Of a stretch of 64,000 bases of DNA, positions 25,881-36,437 are shown one piece after another. The stretch's first letter is position 1, and each line of letters starts with the position of its first letter. The translations under genes were made by a program, and so were the position numbers. The notes below the pieces were generated by a model. It was not told the origin of the DNA. It did not search any database and saw only the letters and a list, made by a program, of their open reading frames with translations. Origin of the DNA: Dysidea avara (Eukaryota > Porifera > Demospongiae > Dictyoceratida > Dysideidae); contig NC_089275.1 of the NCBI RefSeq assembly GCF_963678975.1, forward strand, positions 36,246,819 to 36,310,818, in the 5' to 3' direction.

Positions 25881-26135
25881 TCATTTTGAGCCAGGTCTAC
25901 CAAGGTAGTGTTTTCCCTCAGTAGTGATTTGAATGCCAGTGTCTGTAAAAATTGAATGTGCCTGCACAACATGCTCCTCCTTAACAATCAGAAATGTTTT
26001 GGATGAGTTAACAAAATAGCCATATTGGGGTCCAATATCACATAACATATCCCACCAGGATCTCAAATTAGTAAGAAGACCTGCTGCTGCAGCATCATCC
26101 GCATACCACACCTGCTTAATATGGACTAGTCTCAA
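25881..26135 (-). pseudogene. Reverse-transcriptase fragment (YADD)
   Basis: This 84-residue ORF contains QVWYADDAAAAG near its start (the RT catalytic box, with two of the metal-binding aspartates), then LRSWWDMLCDIGP, GYFVNSSKTFLIV and a GIQITTEGKHYLG segment. That order (YADD, WW-D, GYF-N-SKT-LIV) occurs in retroelement RTs of invertebrates. The upstream palm and fingers, RNase H or endonuclease parts are absent, so it is a dead fragment. It sits about 110 bp beyond minisatellite array 2. The retroelement class is uncertain. Confidence 0.8.
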
Positions 26136-26353
26136 GATCTGGGCGGCACTATTGTTCCACCTATTAGGTATGCGGTCTCAAAGTTTAAACAAACAGCCTC
26201 GTGATTTCCGCTAGTAGATGTAGTGGTAACGCCTCTACATTTAAACCCGTTAAAACGTAAACTACACTTCACATCGTCAAGGCCACAGCGTTTTAAACTT
26301 GCGTTTGCGAGACAGAAAGGCTAGCTATACGTGTCTACACTGACTCACACAGA

Positions 26354-26722
26354 ATGGTAACTTATGCCATTGGCAGAGTACGTACTGGTCATCCCAATGC
26401 CAAATTGATAAAGAGATTAAAGCGAAGTATTGGTCAGTATAGCCGAGGTGCTAAAGCTGAGTATATTGGGAAAACTAGCGGAGAAGACGGCGCAGCTGCA
26501 ATGGCATCACGTTACGATGACGAAAAAAAAAAATGGAAGATTAATACAATGACATTATTGTATAAGAGCAAAAGTGCAGACAACGCTGATAAAGTTGAAC
26601 GGAAATTAGTAGACTACAGCAGAAAAGAACATGCTATCTCCAAGAACTCAATGGCTGGTGGAACTGGAAGAGAACCAGATGGTGCTGACTTTTACTATGT
26701 GTATGCCGCATATCGTCGCTGA
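26354..26722 (+). CDS. Small intronless protein, possibly GIY-YIG-like
   Basis: A 122-residue ORF with its own ATG and a TGA at 26720. It shows a basic N-terminus (residues 8-32 rich in R and K), then AEYIGKTSG (about 35-43), an Arg at 53, LLYKSKSADNADKVERKLVDY (about 69-89), then NSMAGGTGR (about 98-106) and YYVYAAYRR at the end. The Y-IG-T, R, A-x-x-x-E and N pattern recalls a compact GIY-YIG nuclease fold. That is inference from motif order, not a firm match. The upstream 190 bp is relatively rich in CG dinucleotides, which would suit a promoter. The frame is intact and codon content looks real compared with its surroundings. Confidence 0.55.
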   Translation: MVTYAIGRVRTGHPNAKLIKRLKRSIGQYSRGAKAEYIGKTSGEDGAAAMASRYDDEKKKWKINTMTLLYKSKSADNADKVERKLVDYSRKEHAISKNSMAGGTGREPDGADFYYVYAAYRR

Positions 26723-26995
26723 GAAGAAAGCTTAGCCTGATGAATTTCATACTTTTGTAGGTGTACTGACTAAACTTTATTATAACTAGTATAATTATAT
26801 AACATACAGTATGATAGTACTGTAAAGTATGGACATCAAAGGTGTGGGGGCGATCCATGGTATAATATAACCCAAAACCTGCCACAATTTTTCCTCACAA
26901 CAGCATGACAGGGTAAATCTATTGGTTGGGTAAAACCAAGCTCAAAGTGTTTTCAGATCAATCCAAAACCTTTCTGTCAAGTTCCTATAGACTGC

Positions 26996-27259
<264 letters not shown>

Positions 27260-27954
27260 CTACTATATAGTCGATGGAAGGGATTTTCCTTACAAGTAAG
27301 TCGATTGTGTACAAAAAATAGGAAGCAATAAATAGAAGCAAGATCACGTGATTACAAAAGTACCACGTAGCATTGGTGACAAGGAGTAAAGGATAAGAAG
27401 TGGTATAACTCTTCCAGGATAGTGGGATGGACAGTTATCATTTGGATTAACTTGTAACTATCAGTGTGGTGAAAACTTGGATCAGAGGCGAGGTAGCCTA
27501 GGCATTAGCACCCACCTAGCCTTGTAGATACTACATAGAGATAATTTAAGCGGTATGGAATACTTATTCAGTTAGCAATTGTTTCCTTTTTTGTATCTAG
27601 GCGGAAAAGTCAGTGGCACTATAGATTATATAATAGACACTGTTACCTTGATTAGAAGCACAAGTATCAGGGGTGGATCTAGGATTTATAAAAGGGGGGG
27701 CCTAACTCAAGGCACTAGTCTCTTGGGTAGAGGTATACAAAGCACACTTCCCAGCATGCTTCCCAGCATGCTTTGCATGCTGGAACTAAGGGGATCTGGG
27801 GGCATGCCTCCACAGGAAAATTTTGAAAAATAGTTGCTAAAGTATTGCAATTTGGAGACATTTCCACATAAAATTCATAATATAATATATTTTCTGCCTG
27901 TAGATATTTATATACTACCTTTAGATTAATAGTAGAGCAGCATAGCTAGCAAAA
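27260..27954. other. Non-coding stretch
   Basis: No gene recognised. About 27668-27790 has a GC-richer repeat-like patch, with 'ggtggatctaggattta', a G run and repeated 'ccagcatgctt', of the kind seen in dispersed elements. Confidence 0.4.
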
Positions 27955-28230
27955 ATGAGCAAATTGTGCACTTTTTGAAGAAAGTATAAAACTTTGCACA
28001 TAGTTTCTACAGACCATGAAGAGTTTTTTTAGATATAGAGCCATCGCAGATTTGACCTTTGGTGACCTTTACAATCACTTTTGTGTGCAAAACATTGTAT
28101 TTCTGCAATTAAACTACATAACATTACTACCCGAAATGGGATGCCAAATGAAAGCTCTTGCTTTAAGGAATACACTGGTACTTGAATCAAGTTCATACCA
28201 TAATTTGGTCAAAAGTTATAACTGATTAAA
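27955..28230 (+). repeat. Dispersed repeat, left arm of an inverted pair
   Basis: Contains 'gtgcactttttgaagaaag', 'ccatcgcagatttgacc', 'ggtgacctttac' and 'ttgctttaaggaatacac'. The reverse complement occurs at 37790-38066. Both copies are non-coding. The right copy lies directly downstream of the transposon ORF pseudogene, so the repeat may be that element's 3' region. Confidence 0.85.
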
Positions 28231-28314
28231 GTTAAAATTACCTGACTCAGTGTAAAATTATTATATACAACAGGGATGTAAGAATATATCTAATTTGTAT
28301 CAAGACACACGGTA

Positions 28315-29080
28315 GTGTGTCGTGCTGCCCAAGAAGCCGGCGTGCCACCTGTGAGTATATTAACAGGAAGAAAGAAAACGCAATTTTCACACCTATGTAG
28401 CTCTGTGATCCCTAATCCGATTGGAACCAAATTTGCTGGAGAGATGCCGGCCAGTAAGGGGAGTCTACACACCAAATTTGAAGAAAATCGCTCCAGCCAT
28501 TTCCGAGATACGAGCGAACAAAATTTCGTTTTAATTTCTTCGTTTTTTTTTCTTCTTCTACTTCTTCATTTCGCACATTTCGCAAAATCCGCCATAAAAC
28601 ACGAATGCGTGCTCGGATCGGGCTGAAATTTGGCACACTTAAAGGGCTCATTAAGGCGGATCTGTGTACCAACTTTGGTAGGAATCCGATGAACATTCAC
28701 GGAGTTATGACCGTTTATTTGCGTAAAATAAGGTCGAAGGTCTGTCACGCCTACAAGGTAAACTCCTTTGAGGAATCAGTTGAAAATTGCTGTGTAGATG
28801 GAGCAACCATCGTAGGAGTGCCTTTTTGTGGTTTGAAAGGAATCGGGATAAAGACCACGGAGATATGACACAAACCCCCACCTTTGTCAAAATTACGCGA
28901 TCGATTTTTATGAATAAAAAACTATTAGTTTTCGTGTCTACCAGGCAAACCGCTTAGAGCAATGAGCTAAAAGTCAGTATGTAGCTGGAATAATCATCAT
29001 AGAAAGTCCTTGCAGTAGTACAGAAGAATCCGAGCACAAACCACTGAGTTATGATTCGAAAGGCAACTACGTGTAGCAAA
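28315..29080. repeat. CpG-containing dispersed-repeat-like segment
   Basis: Richer in CG than its neighbours. It holds several overlapping short ORFs on both strands and phrases such as 'ccgattggaaccaaatttg' and 'ttccgagatacgagcg'. The lack of one dominant frame argues for a non-coding or decayed repeat. I could not assign a family. It ends near 29095 with a copy of the 'gatactctaatagaacagtca' motif. Confidence 0.4.
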
Positions 29081-30249
29081 TGCGAGATCGGGATACTCTA
29101 ATAGAACAGTCACCCTAATAAAGCATTCAGCTGCATTTATAATTTACTCAATTATATTACATTGCAAATATTCTGTAGGGAATTCAGTTACAAACAAGTC
29201 ACCCTGTAGTCAGATCAGCCAGAAGAAGGTACCTAATAGAGAGTTCAGCTACAAAGAAACCATCATGTAGAGAGTTCAGCTCAAACAAATTGCCCTGTAG
29301 AGAGATTAGCTAGAAGATTTTACCATGTAGAGAGTTCAGTTACAAAGAAGCAATCATGCAAAGTGTTCAGCTACAAACAAATCACCCAGTAGAAAGTTCC
29401 GCTATGAACAGATCACACTGTAGAGAGTTCAGTTAGAAACAAGTCACATTGTAGAGAGATCACCTAGAAGAAGTAACCTTGTAGAGAGTTCAGCTACAAA
29501 GAAACCACCATGTAAGAGAGTTCAGCTGCAAACAAATCACCTGTAGAGAGTTCAGCAGGAACAAGTCACCCTGTACAGAGATCAGCAAGAAACAAGTCAC
29601 CCTGTAGAGAATTCAGCTACAAATAAATCACCCTGTAAAAAGATCAGCTAGAAGAAGTTACTTTGTAGAGAGTTCAGCTACAAAGAAACCAGAGTTCAGC
29701 TGCAAACAAATCACCTGTAGAGAGTTCAGCTAGAAACAAGTCACCCTGTAGATAGATCAGCTAGAAGAAGTCACTTTGTAGAGAGTTCAGCTACAAAGAA
29801 ACCACCATGTAAGAGAGTTCAGCTAGGAACAAGTCACCCTGTACAGAGATCAGCTAGAAACAAGTCATCCTGTAGAGAGTTCAGCTAGAAGAAGTTACAT
29901 TGTAGAGAGTTCAGCTACAAAGAAACTACCATGTAGATAGTTCAGCTGCAAACAAATCGCCCTGTAGAGAATTCAGCTACAAACAAATCACCCTGTAGAA
30001 AGATCAGCTAGGAGAAGTTACCTTGTAGAGAGTTCAGCTACAAACAAATCACCCTATAGAGAGTTCAGCTAGAAACAAGTCACCCTGTAGAGAGATCAGC
30101 TAGAAACAAGTCACCCGTAGAGAGTTCAGCTAGAAGAAGTTACATTGTAGAGAGTTCAGCTACAAAGAAACTACCATGTAGAGAGTTCAGCAGCAAACAA
30201 ATCGCCCTGTAGAGAATTCAGCTACAAACATATCACCCTATAGAAAGAT

Positions 30250-30698
30250 TAGGGATGCGGCAATTATGCTGGCATAATTTCGAGCATAATGGGTATGTGT
30301 GGGAATCAGGAATTATGCTAGCATTTTGAGGTGATTATAAAGCTTCAACAGTAGGAAAATCTGCAGACTGCACATTCCGTTAAAAAAATCGAGATACTCT
30401 AATAGAGCAGTCAGAAACTCTAATAGAACATTCACTGAGTATTATTTACTCTAATAAAGCAGTCACGTTGACATGAAATACTTTAATACAGCAACTAGCT
30501 AAAGAATTCAAGACTATTTAAAGCTTAAACATCAATAATAAAAATGGTCTGATACAGCAATATACTGGCATTAGTAGCCAATTATGGTGGCATAATTTTG
30601 GGAATAATGGGCAATTCTCCAAAGCATAATAGGTGATTTTTTGAGCACTGCTCAAAAGCATAATGCTCGATTTTTGGAGCATAACAGCCTCGTGTCTA
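30250..30698. mobile_element. hAT-type MITE in satellite, copy a
   Basis: The 449-bp insertion has ends TAGGGATGCGGCAATTATGC and, reversed, TAGACACGAGGCTGTTATGC. It is flanked by the perfect 8-bp duplication AGAAAGAT (30242-30249 and 30699-30706), which is satellite sequence. It carries internal copies of the 'actctaatagagcagtca' motif. Confidence 0.93.
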
Positions 30699-32992
30699 AG
30701 AAAGATCAGCTAGAAGAAGTTACCTTGTAGAGAGTTCAGCTACAAACAAATCACCCTGTAGAGGGTTCAGCTACAAACAAGTCACCCTGTAGAGAGTTCA
30801 GCTAGAAGAAGTTACATTGTAGAGAGTTCTTCTACAAAGAAACTACCATGTGGAGAGTTCAGCAGCAAACAAATTGCCCTGTAGAGAATTCAGCTACAGA
30901 CAAATCACCTTGTGGAAAGATCAGCTAGAAGAAGTTACCTTGTAGAGAATTCAGCTACAAACAAATCACCCTTTAGAGAGTTCAGCTAGAAACAAGTCAC
31001 CTTGTAGAGAGATCAGCTAGAAACAAGTCACCCTGTAGAGAGTTCAGCTAGAAGAAGTTACATTGTAGAGAGTTCAGCTACAAAGAAACTACCATGTAGA
31101 GAGTTCAGCTACAAACAAATCACCCTGTAGAAAGATCAGCTAGAATAAGTTACCTTGTAGAGAGTTCAGCTACAAACAAATCACCCTGTAGAGAGTTCAG
31201 ATAGAAACAAGTCACCCTTTAGAGAGTTCAGCTAGAAGAAATTACATTGCAGAGAGTTCAGCTACAAAGAAACTACCATGTAGAGAGTTCAGCTGTGAAC
31301 AAATTGCCGTGTAGAGACAAACAAATCACCCTGTAGAAAGATCAGCTAGAAGAAGTTACCTTGTAGAGAGTTCAGCTACAAACAAATCACCCTGTAGAGG
31401 GTTCAACTACAAACAAGTCACCCTGTAGAGAGTTCAGCTAGAAGAAGTTACATTGTAGAGAGTTCAGCTACAAAGAAACTACCATGTGGAGAGTTCAGCA
31501 GCAAACAAATTGCCCTGTAGAGAATTCAGCTACAGACAAATCACCTTGTGGAAAGATCAGCTAGAAGAAGTTACCTTGTAGAGAATTCAGCTACAAACAA
31601 ATCACCCTTTAGAGAGTTCAGCTAGAAACAAGTCACCCTGTAGAGAGATCAGCTAGAAACAAGTCACCCTGTAGAGAGTTCAGCTAGAAGAAGTTACATT
31701 GTAGAGAGTTCAGCTACAAAGAAACTACCATGTAGAGAGTTCAGCTACAAACAAATCACCCTGTAGAAAGATCAGCTAGAAGAAGTTACCTTGTAGAGAG
31801 TTCAGCTACAAACAAATCACCCTGTAGAGAGTTCAGATAGAAACAAGTCACCCTTTAGAGAGTTCAGCTAGAAGAAATTACATTGTAGAGAGTTCAGCTA
31901 CAAAGAAACTACCATGTAGAGAGTTCAGCTGTGAACAAATTGCCGTGTAGAGACAAACAAATCACCCTGTAGAAAGATCAGCTAGAAGAAGTTACCTTGT
32001 AGAGAGTTTAGCTACAAACAAATCACCCTGTAGAGGGTTCAACTACAAACATATTACCCTGTAGAGAGTTCAGCTAGAAGAAGTTACATTGTAGAGAGTT
32101 CAGCTACAAAGAAACTACCATGTAGAGAGTTCAGCTGCAAATAAATTGCCCTGTAGAGAATTCAGCTACAAACAAATCACCCTGTAGAAAGATCAGCTAG
32201 AAGAAGTTACCTTGTAGAGAGTTCAGCTACAAACAAATCACCCTGTAGAGAGTTCAGCTAGAAACAAGTCACCCTGTAGAGAGTTCAGCTAGAAGAAATT
32301 ACAATGCAGAGAGTTCAGCTACAAAGAAACTACCATGTAGAGAGTTCAGCTGCAAACAAATTGCCCTGTAGAGAATTCAGCTACAAACAAATCACCCTGT
32401 AGAAAGATCAGCTAGAAGAAGTTACCTTGTAGAGAGTTCAGCTACAAACAAATCACCCTGTAGAGAGTTCAGCTAGAAACAAGTCACCCTGTAGAGAGAT
32501 CAGCTAGAAGAAGTCACTTTGTAGAGAGTTCAGCTACAAAGAAACCACCATGTAAGAGAGTTCAGCTAGGAACAAGTCACCCTGTACAGAGATCAGCTAG
32601 AAACAAGTCATCCTGTAGAGAGTTCAGCTAGAAGAAGTTACATTGTAGAGAGTTCAGCTACAAAGAAACTACCATGTAGATAGTTCAGCTGCAAACAAAT
32701 CGCCCTGTAGAGAATTCAGCTACAAACAAATCACCCTGTAGAAAGATCAGCTAGGAGAAGTTACCTTGTAGAGAGTTCAGCTACAAACAAATCACCCTAT
32801 AGAGAGTTCAGCTAGAAACAAGTCACCCTGTAGAGAGATCAGCTAGAAACAAGTCACCCGTAGAGAGTTCAGCTAGAAGAAGTTACATTGTAGAGAGTTC
32901 AGCTACAAAGAAACTACCATGTAGAGAGTTCAGCAGCAAACAAATCGCCCTGTAGAGAATTCAGCTACAAACATATCACCCTATAGAAAGAT

Positions 32993-33441
32993 TAGGGATG
33001 CGGCAATTATGCTGGCATAATTTCGAGCATAATGGGTATGTGTGGGAATCAGGAATTATGCTAGCATTTTGAGGTGATTATAAAGCTTCAACAGTAGGAA
33101 AATCTGCAGACTGCACATTCCGTTAAAAAAATCGAGATACTCTAATAGAGCAGTCAGAAACTCTAATAGAACATTCACTGAGTATTATTTACTCTAATAA
33201 AGCAGTCACGTTGACATGAAATACTTTAATACAGCAACTAGCTAAAGAATTCAAGACTATTTAAAGCTTAAACATCAATAATAAAAATGGTCTGATACAG
33301 CAATATACTGGCATTAGTAGCCAATTATGGTGGCATAATTTTGGGAATAATGGGCAATTCTCCAAAGCATAATAGGTGATTTTTTGAGCACTGCTCAAAA
33401 GCATAATGCTCGATTTTTGGAGCATAACAGCCTCGTGTCTA
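32993..33441. mobile_element. hAT-type MITE in satellite, copy b
   Basis: Same ends, same 8-bp AGAAAGAT duplication and apparently the same sequence as copy a, exactly 2743 bp downstream. It was therefore copied with the satellite block, not inserted independently. Confidence 0.93.
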
Positions 33442-35626
33442 AGAAAGATCAGCTAGAAGAAGTTACCTTGTAGAGAGTTCAGCTACAAACAAATCACCCT
33501 GTAGAGGGTTCAGCTACAAACAAGTCACCCTGTAGAGAGTTCAGCTAGAAGAAGTTACATTGTAGAGAGTTCTTCTACAAAGAAACTACCATGTGGAGAG
33601 TTCAGCAGCAAACAAATTGCCCTGTAGAGAATTCAGCTACAGACAAATCACCTTGTGGAAAGATCAGCTAGAAGAAGTTACCTTGTAGAGAATTCAGCTA
33701 CAAACAAATCACCCTTTAGAGAGTTCAGCTAGAAACAAGTCACCTTGTAGAGAGATCAGCTAGAAACAAGTCACCCTGTAGAGAGTTCAGCTAGAAGAAG
33801 TTACATTGTAGAGAGTTCAGCTACAAAGAAACTACCATGTAGAGAGTTCAGCTACAAACAAATCACCCTGTAGAAAGATCAGCTAGAATAAGTTACCTTG
33901 TAGAGAGTTCAGCTACAAACAAATCACCCTGTAGAGAGTTCAGATAGAAACAAGTCACCCTTTAGAGAGTTCAGCTAGAAGAAATTACATTGCAGAGAGT
34001 TCAGCTACAAAGAAACTACCATGTAGAGAGTTCAGCTGTGAACAAATTGCCGTGTAGAGACAAACAAATCACCCTGTAGAAAGATCAGCTAGAAGAAGTT
34101 ACCTTGTAGAGAGTTCAGCTACAAACAAATCACCCTGTAGAGGGTTCAACTACAAACAAGTCACCCTGTAGAGAGTTCAGCTAGAAGAAGTTACATTGTA
34201 GAGAGTTCAGCTACAAAGAAACTACCATGTGGAGAGTTCAGCAGCAAACAAATTGCCCTGTAGAGAATTCAGCTACAGACAAATCACCTTGTGGAAAGAT
34301 CAGCTAGAAGAAGTTACCTTGTAGAGAATTCAGCTACAAACAAATCACCCTTTAGAGAGTTCAGCTAGAAACAAGTCACCCTGTAGAGAGATCAGCTAGA
34401 AACAAGTCACCCTGTAGAGAGTTCAGCTAGAAGAAGTTACATTGTAGAGAGTTCAGCTACAAAGAAACTACCATGTAGAGAGTTCAGCTACAAACAAATC
34501 ACCCTGTAGAAAGATCAGCTAGAAGAAGTTACCTTGTAGAGAGTTCAGCTACAAACAAATCACCCTGTAGAGAGTTCAGATAGAAACAAGTCACCCTTTA
34601 GAGAGTTCAGCTAGAAGAAATTACATTGTAGAGAGTTCAGCTACAAAGAAACTACCATGTAGAGAGTTCAGCTGTGAACAAATTGCCGTGTAGAGACAAA
34701 CAAATCACCCTGTAGAAAGATCAGCTAGAAGAAGTTACCTTGTAGAGAGTTTAGCTACAAACAAATCACCCTGTAGAGGGTTCAACTACAAACATATTAC
34801 CCTGTAGAGAGTTCAGCTAGAAGAAGTTACATTGTAGAGAGTTCAGCTACAAAGAAACTACCATGTAGAGAGTTCAGCTGCAAATAAATTGCCCTGTAGA
34901 GAATTCAGCTACAAACAAATCACCCTGTAGAAAGATCAGCTAGAAGAAGTTACCTTGTAGAGAGTTCAGCTACAAACAAATCACCCTGTAGAGAGTTCAG
35001 CTAGAAACAAGTCACCCTGTAGAGAGTTCAGCTAGAAGAAATTACAATGCAGAGAGTTCAGCTACAAAGAAACTACCATGTAGAGAGTTCAGCTGCAAAC
35101 AAATTGCCCTGTAGAGAATTCAGCTACAAACAAATCACCCTGTAGAAAGATCAGCTAGAAGAAGTTACCTTGTAGAGAGTTCAGCTACAAACAAATCACC
35201 CTGTAGAGAGTTCAGCTAGAAACACGTCACCCTATAGAGAGATCAGCTAGAAACAAGCCACCCGTAGAGAGTTCAGCTAGAATGAAGTTACATTGTAGAG
35301 AGTTCAGCTACAAAGAAACTACCATGTAGAGAGTTCAGCAGTTTAGCTGCAAACAAATCGCCCTGTAGAGAATTCAGCTACAAACAAATCACCCTGTAGA
35401 AAAATCAGCTAGAAGAAGTTACCTTGTAGAGAGTTCAGCTACAAACAAATCACCCTGTATAGAGTTCAGCTACAAACAAGTCATCCGGTAGAGAAATAAG
35501 CTAGAAGGATCACCTTGTAGAGAGGTCAGCTACAAAGAAATCACCCTGCTTCATCTTTTCTTCTTCCTGTAGTAAAGAAAAAATGACAGGTTAAAAAGCC
35601 CTAAATACAAATACAAAAAGAAGTGA

Positions 35627-35958
35627 AATCTAATCCAAAACAGCCAAGCTGTAAAAAAAGAGTGCGGCCCTGAGAAAGGCTATGGTGAAAAAAGATGTGA
35701 AATCCAAGGTGGCGGCCAAGAAATGGCTGTGATGGTAGGTTAATGGTAAAAATTTTAATAACAACAATTCAGGTGAATTTTGTGCCAATTGACCAAGCGG
35801 CACCAAATTCACCTGAATTGTCGTTATTAAAATTTTTACCATTAACCTACCATTACAACCATTTCTTGGCCGCCACCTTGGATTTCACATCTTTTTTCAC
35901 CATAGCCTTTCTCAGGGCCGCACTCTTTTTTTACAGCTTGGCTGTTTTGGATTAGATT
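35627..35958. mobile_element. Foldback element (near-perfect palindrome)
   Basis: Arms of about 155-165 bp: AATCTAATCCAAAACAGCCA on the left recurs reversed at the right end (35939-35958). The arms stay nearly identical through 'gtgcggccctgag' and 'ccaaggtggcggccaag' up to a short loop near 35790-35800. The two strands each show an almost identical 70-residue ORF, a simple consequence of the palindrome. Diverged relatives of one arm ('atttcttggctgccacctt', 'ccgcactcttt') lie near 43320-43340, 60970-60990 and 61255-61290. Confidence 0.93.
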
Positions 35959-36058
35959 GTATATAAAGCAGCCCTTATAGGAGGCTGCTTCACTTTTATC
36001 AAGGAGTTCACAGTAGAAAGGAAGACTCTTGTTATAGCTATCACATTAAAAAGTTAAG

Positions 36059-36437
36059 TGTCAAATAAACAAATTTGCTTGTCATGTCATGTTGTGGTCA
36101 TGTTGTGGTCACAACATGACAAGTATGCAAATTAGTTTTCAGCAGCTATGCTGTAAAGTATCACTTAACTACATTTTTTTGTTTGCTAGTCTTTAAATGG
36201 AATCTTAGTGGCCACATGGTAAGTGAAATCAGCTGATTTAGCAGTACGTATATGTATGCAAGTGTTATGCAAAACTGTTCTGTTTCTAGCTATTATTTAA
36301 AGAAACACTTACCTGTTTGCTGGTCATTAAATGGAACTTTAGTAACCATATGGCAAGTGAAATTGCTGTTTTAAATACAAGTGTTACCCAAAAATGCTCT
36401 GTTTTCCTAACTGAAATTGTAGTTTCCATTACTGGCA
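36059..36437. other. Spacer between foldback element and transposon ORF
   Basis: Contains a small imperfect palindrome at about 36078-36125 ('cttgtcatgt...acatgacaag' around 'gttgtggtcac'). Two related stretches, 36185-36240 and 36315-36365, share 'tttgctgg/agtc' and 'aaatggaa'. No gene here. Confidence 0.45.

Larger units (their letters stand above)
29180..35549. repeat. About 31-bp satellite array with higher-order structure
   Basis: About 6.4 kb of monomers built on TGTAGAGAGTTCAGCTA plus one of a few tails: GAAGAAGTTACAT, CAAAGAAACTACCA, CAAACAAATCACCC or GAAACAAGTCACCC. A 636-bp period is visible from 'gatcagctagaag' at 30704, 31340 and 31976. A larger 2743-bp period makes about 29745-32487 almost identical to about 32488-35230, including an inserted MITE. 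No coding content. The edges at 29180-29700 and 35230-35549 are more divergent, as in arrays that homogenise in the centre. Confidence 0.96.

Noticed and set aside
1-25900. Maverick/Polinton or other giant viral-like element between the inverted arrays
   Set aside because: No polymerase B, integrase, packaging ATPase or capsid genes are seen between the arrays. The contents look like a KDZ gene plus unrelated old repeats.
24275-25908. Plus-strand ORFs of 311-531 residues over array 2
   Set aside because: Same artefact: three overlapping frames are open at once because the inverted minisatellite lacks stops.
28290-28890. Cluster of 60-103-residue ORFs on both strands
   Set aside because: Overlapping frames on both strands, no recognisable domain and no splice model. 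Better explained as a CpG-richer dispersed repeat.
29180-35549. CRISPR-like array (regular units of about 31 bp)
   Set aside because: The 'spacers' are not unique: a handful of tails recur and adjoin directly with higher-order periods. The context is eukaryotic. It is a satellite.
35630-35955. Two nearly identical 70-residue ORFs on opposite strands
   Set aside because: They mirror each other because the foldback element is palindromic. No domain is present.
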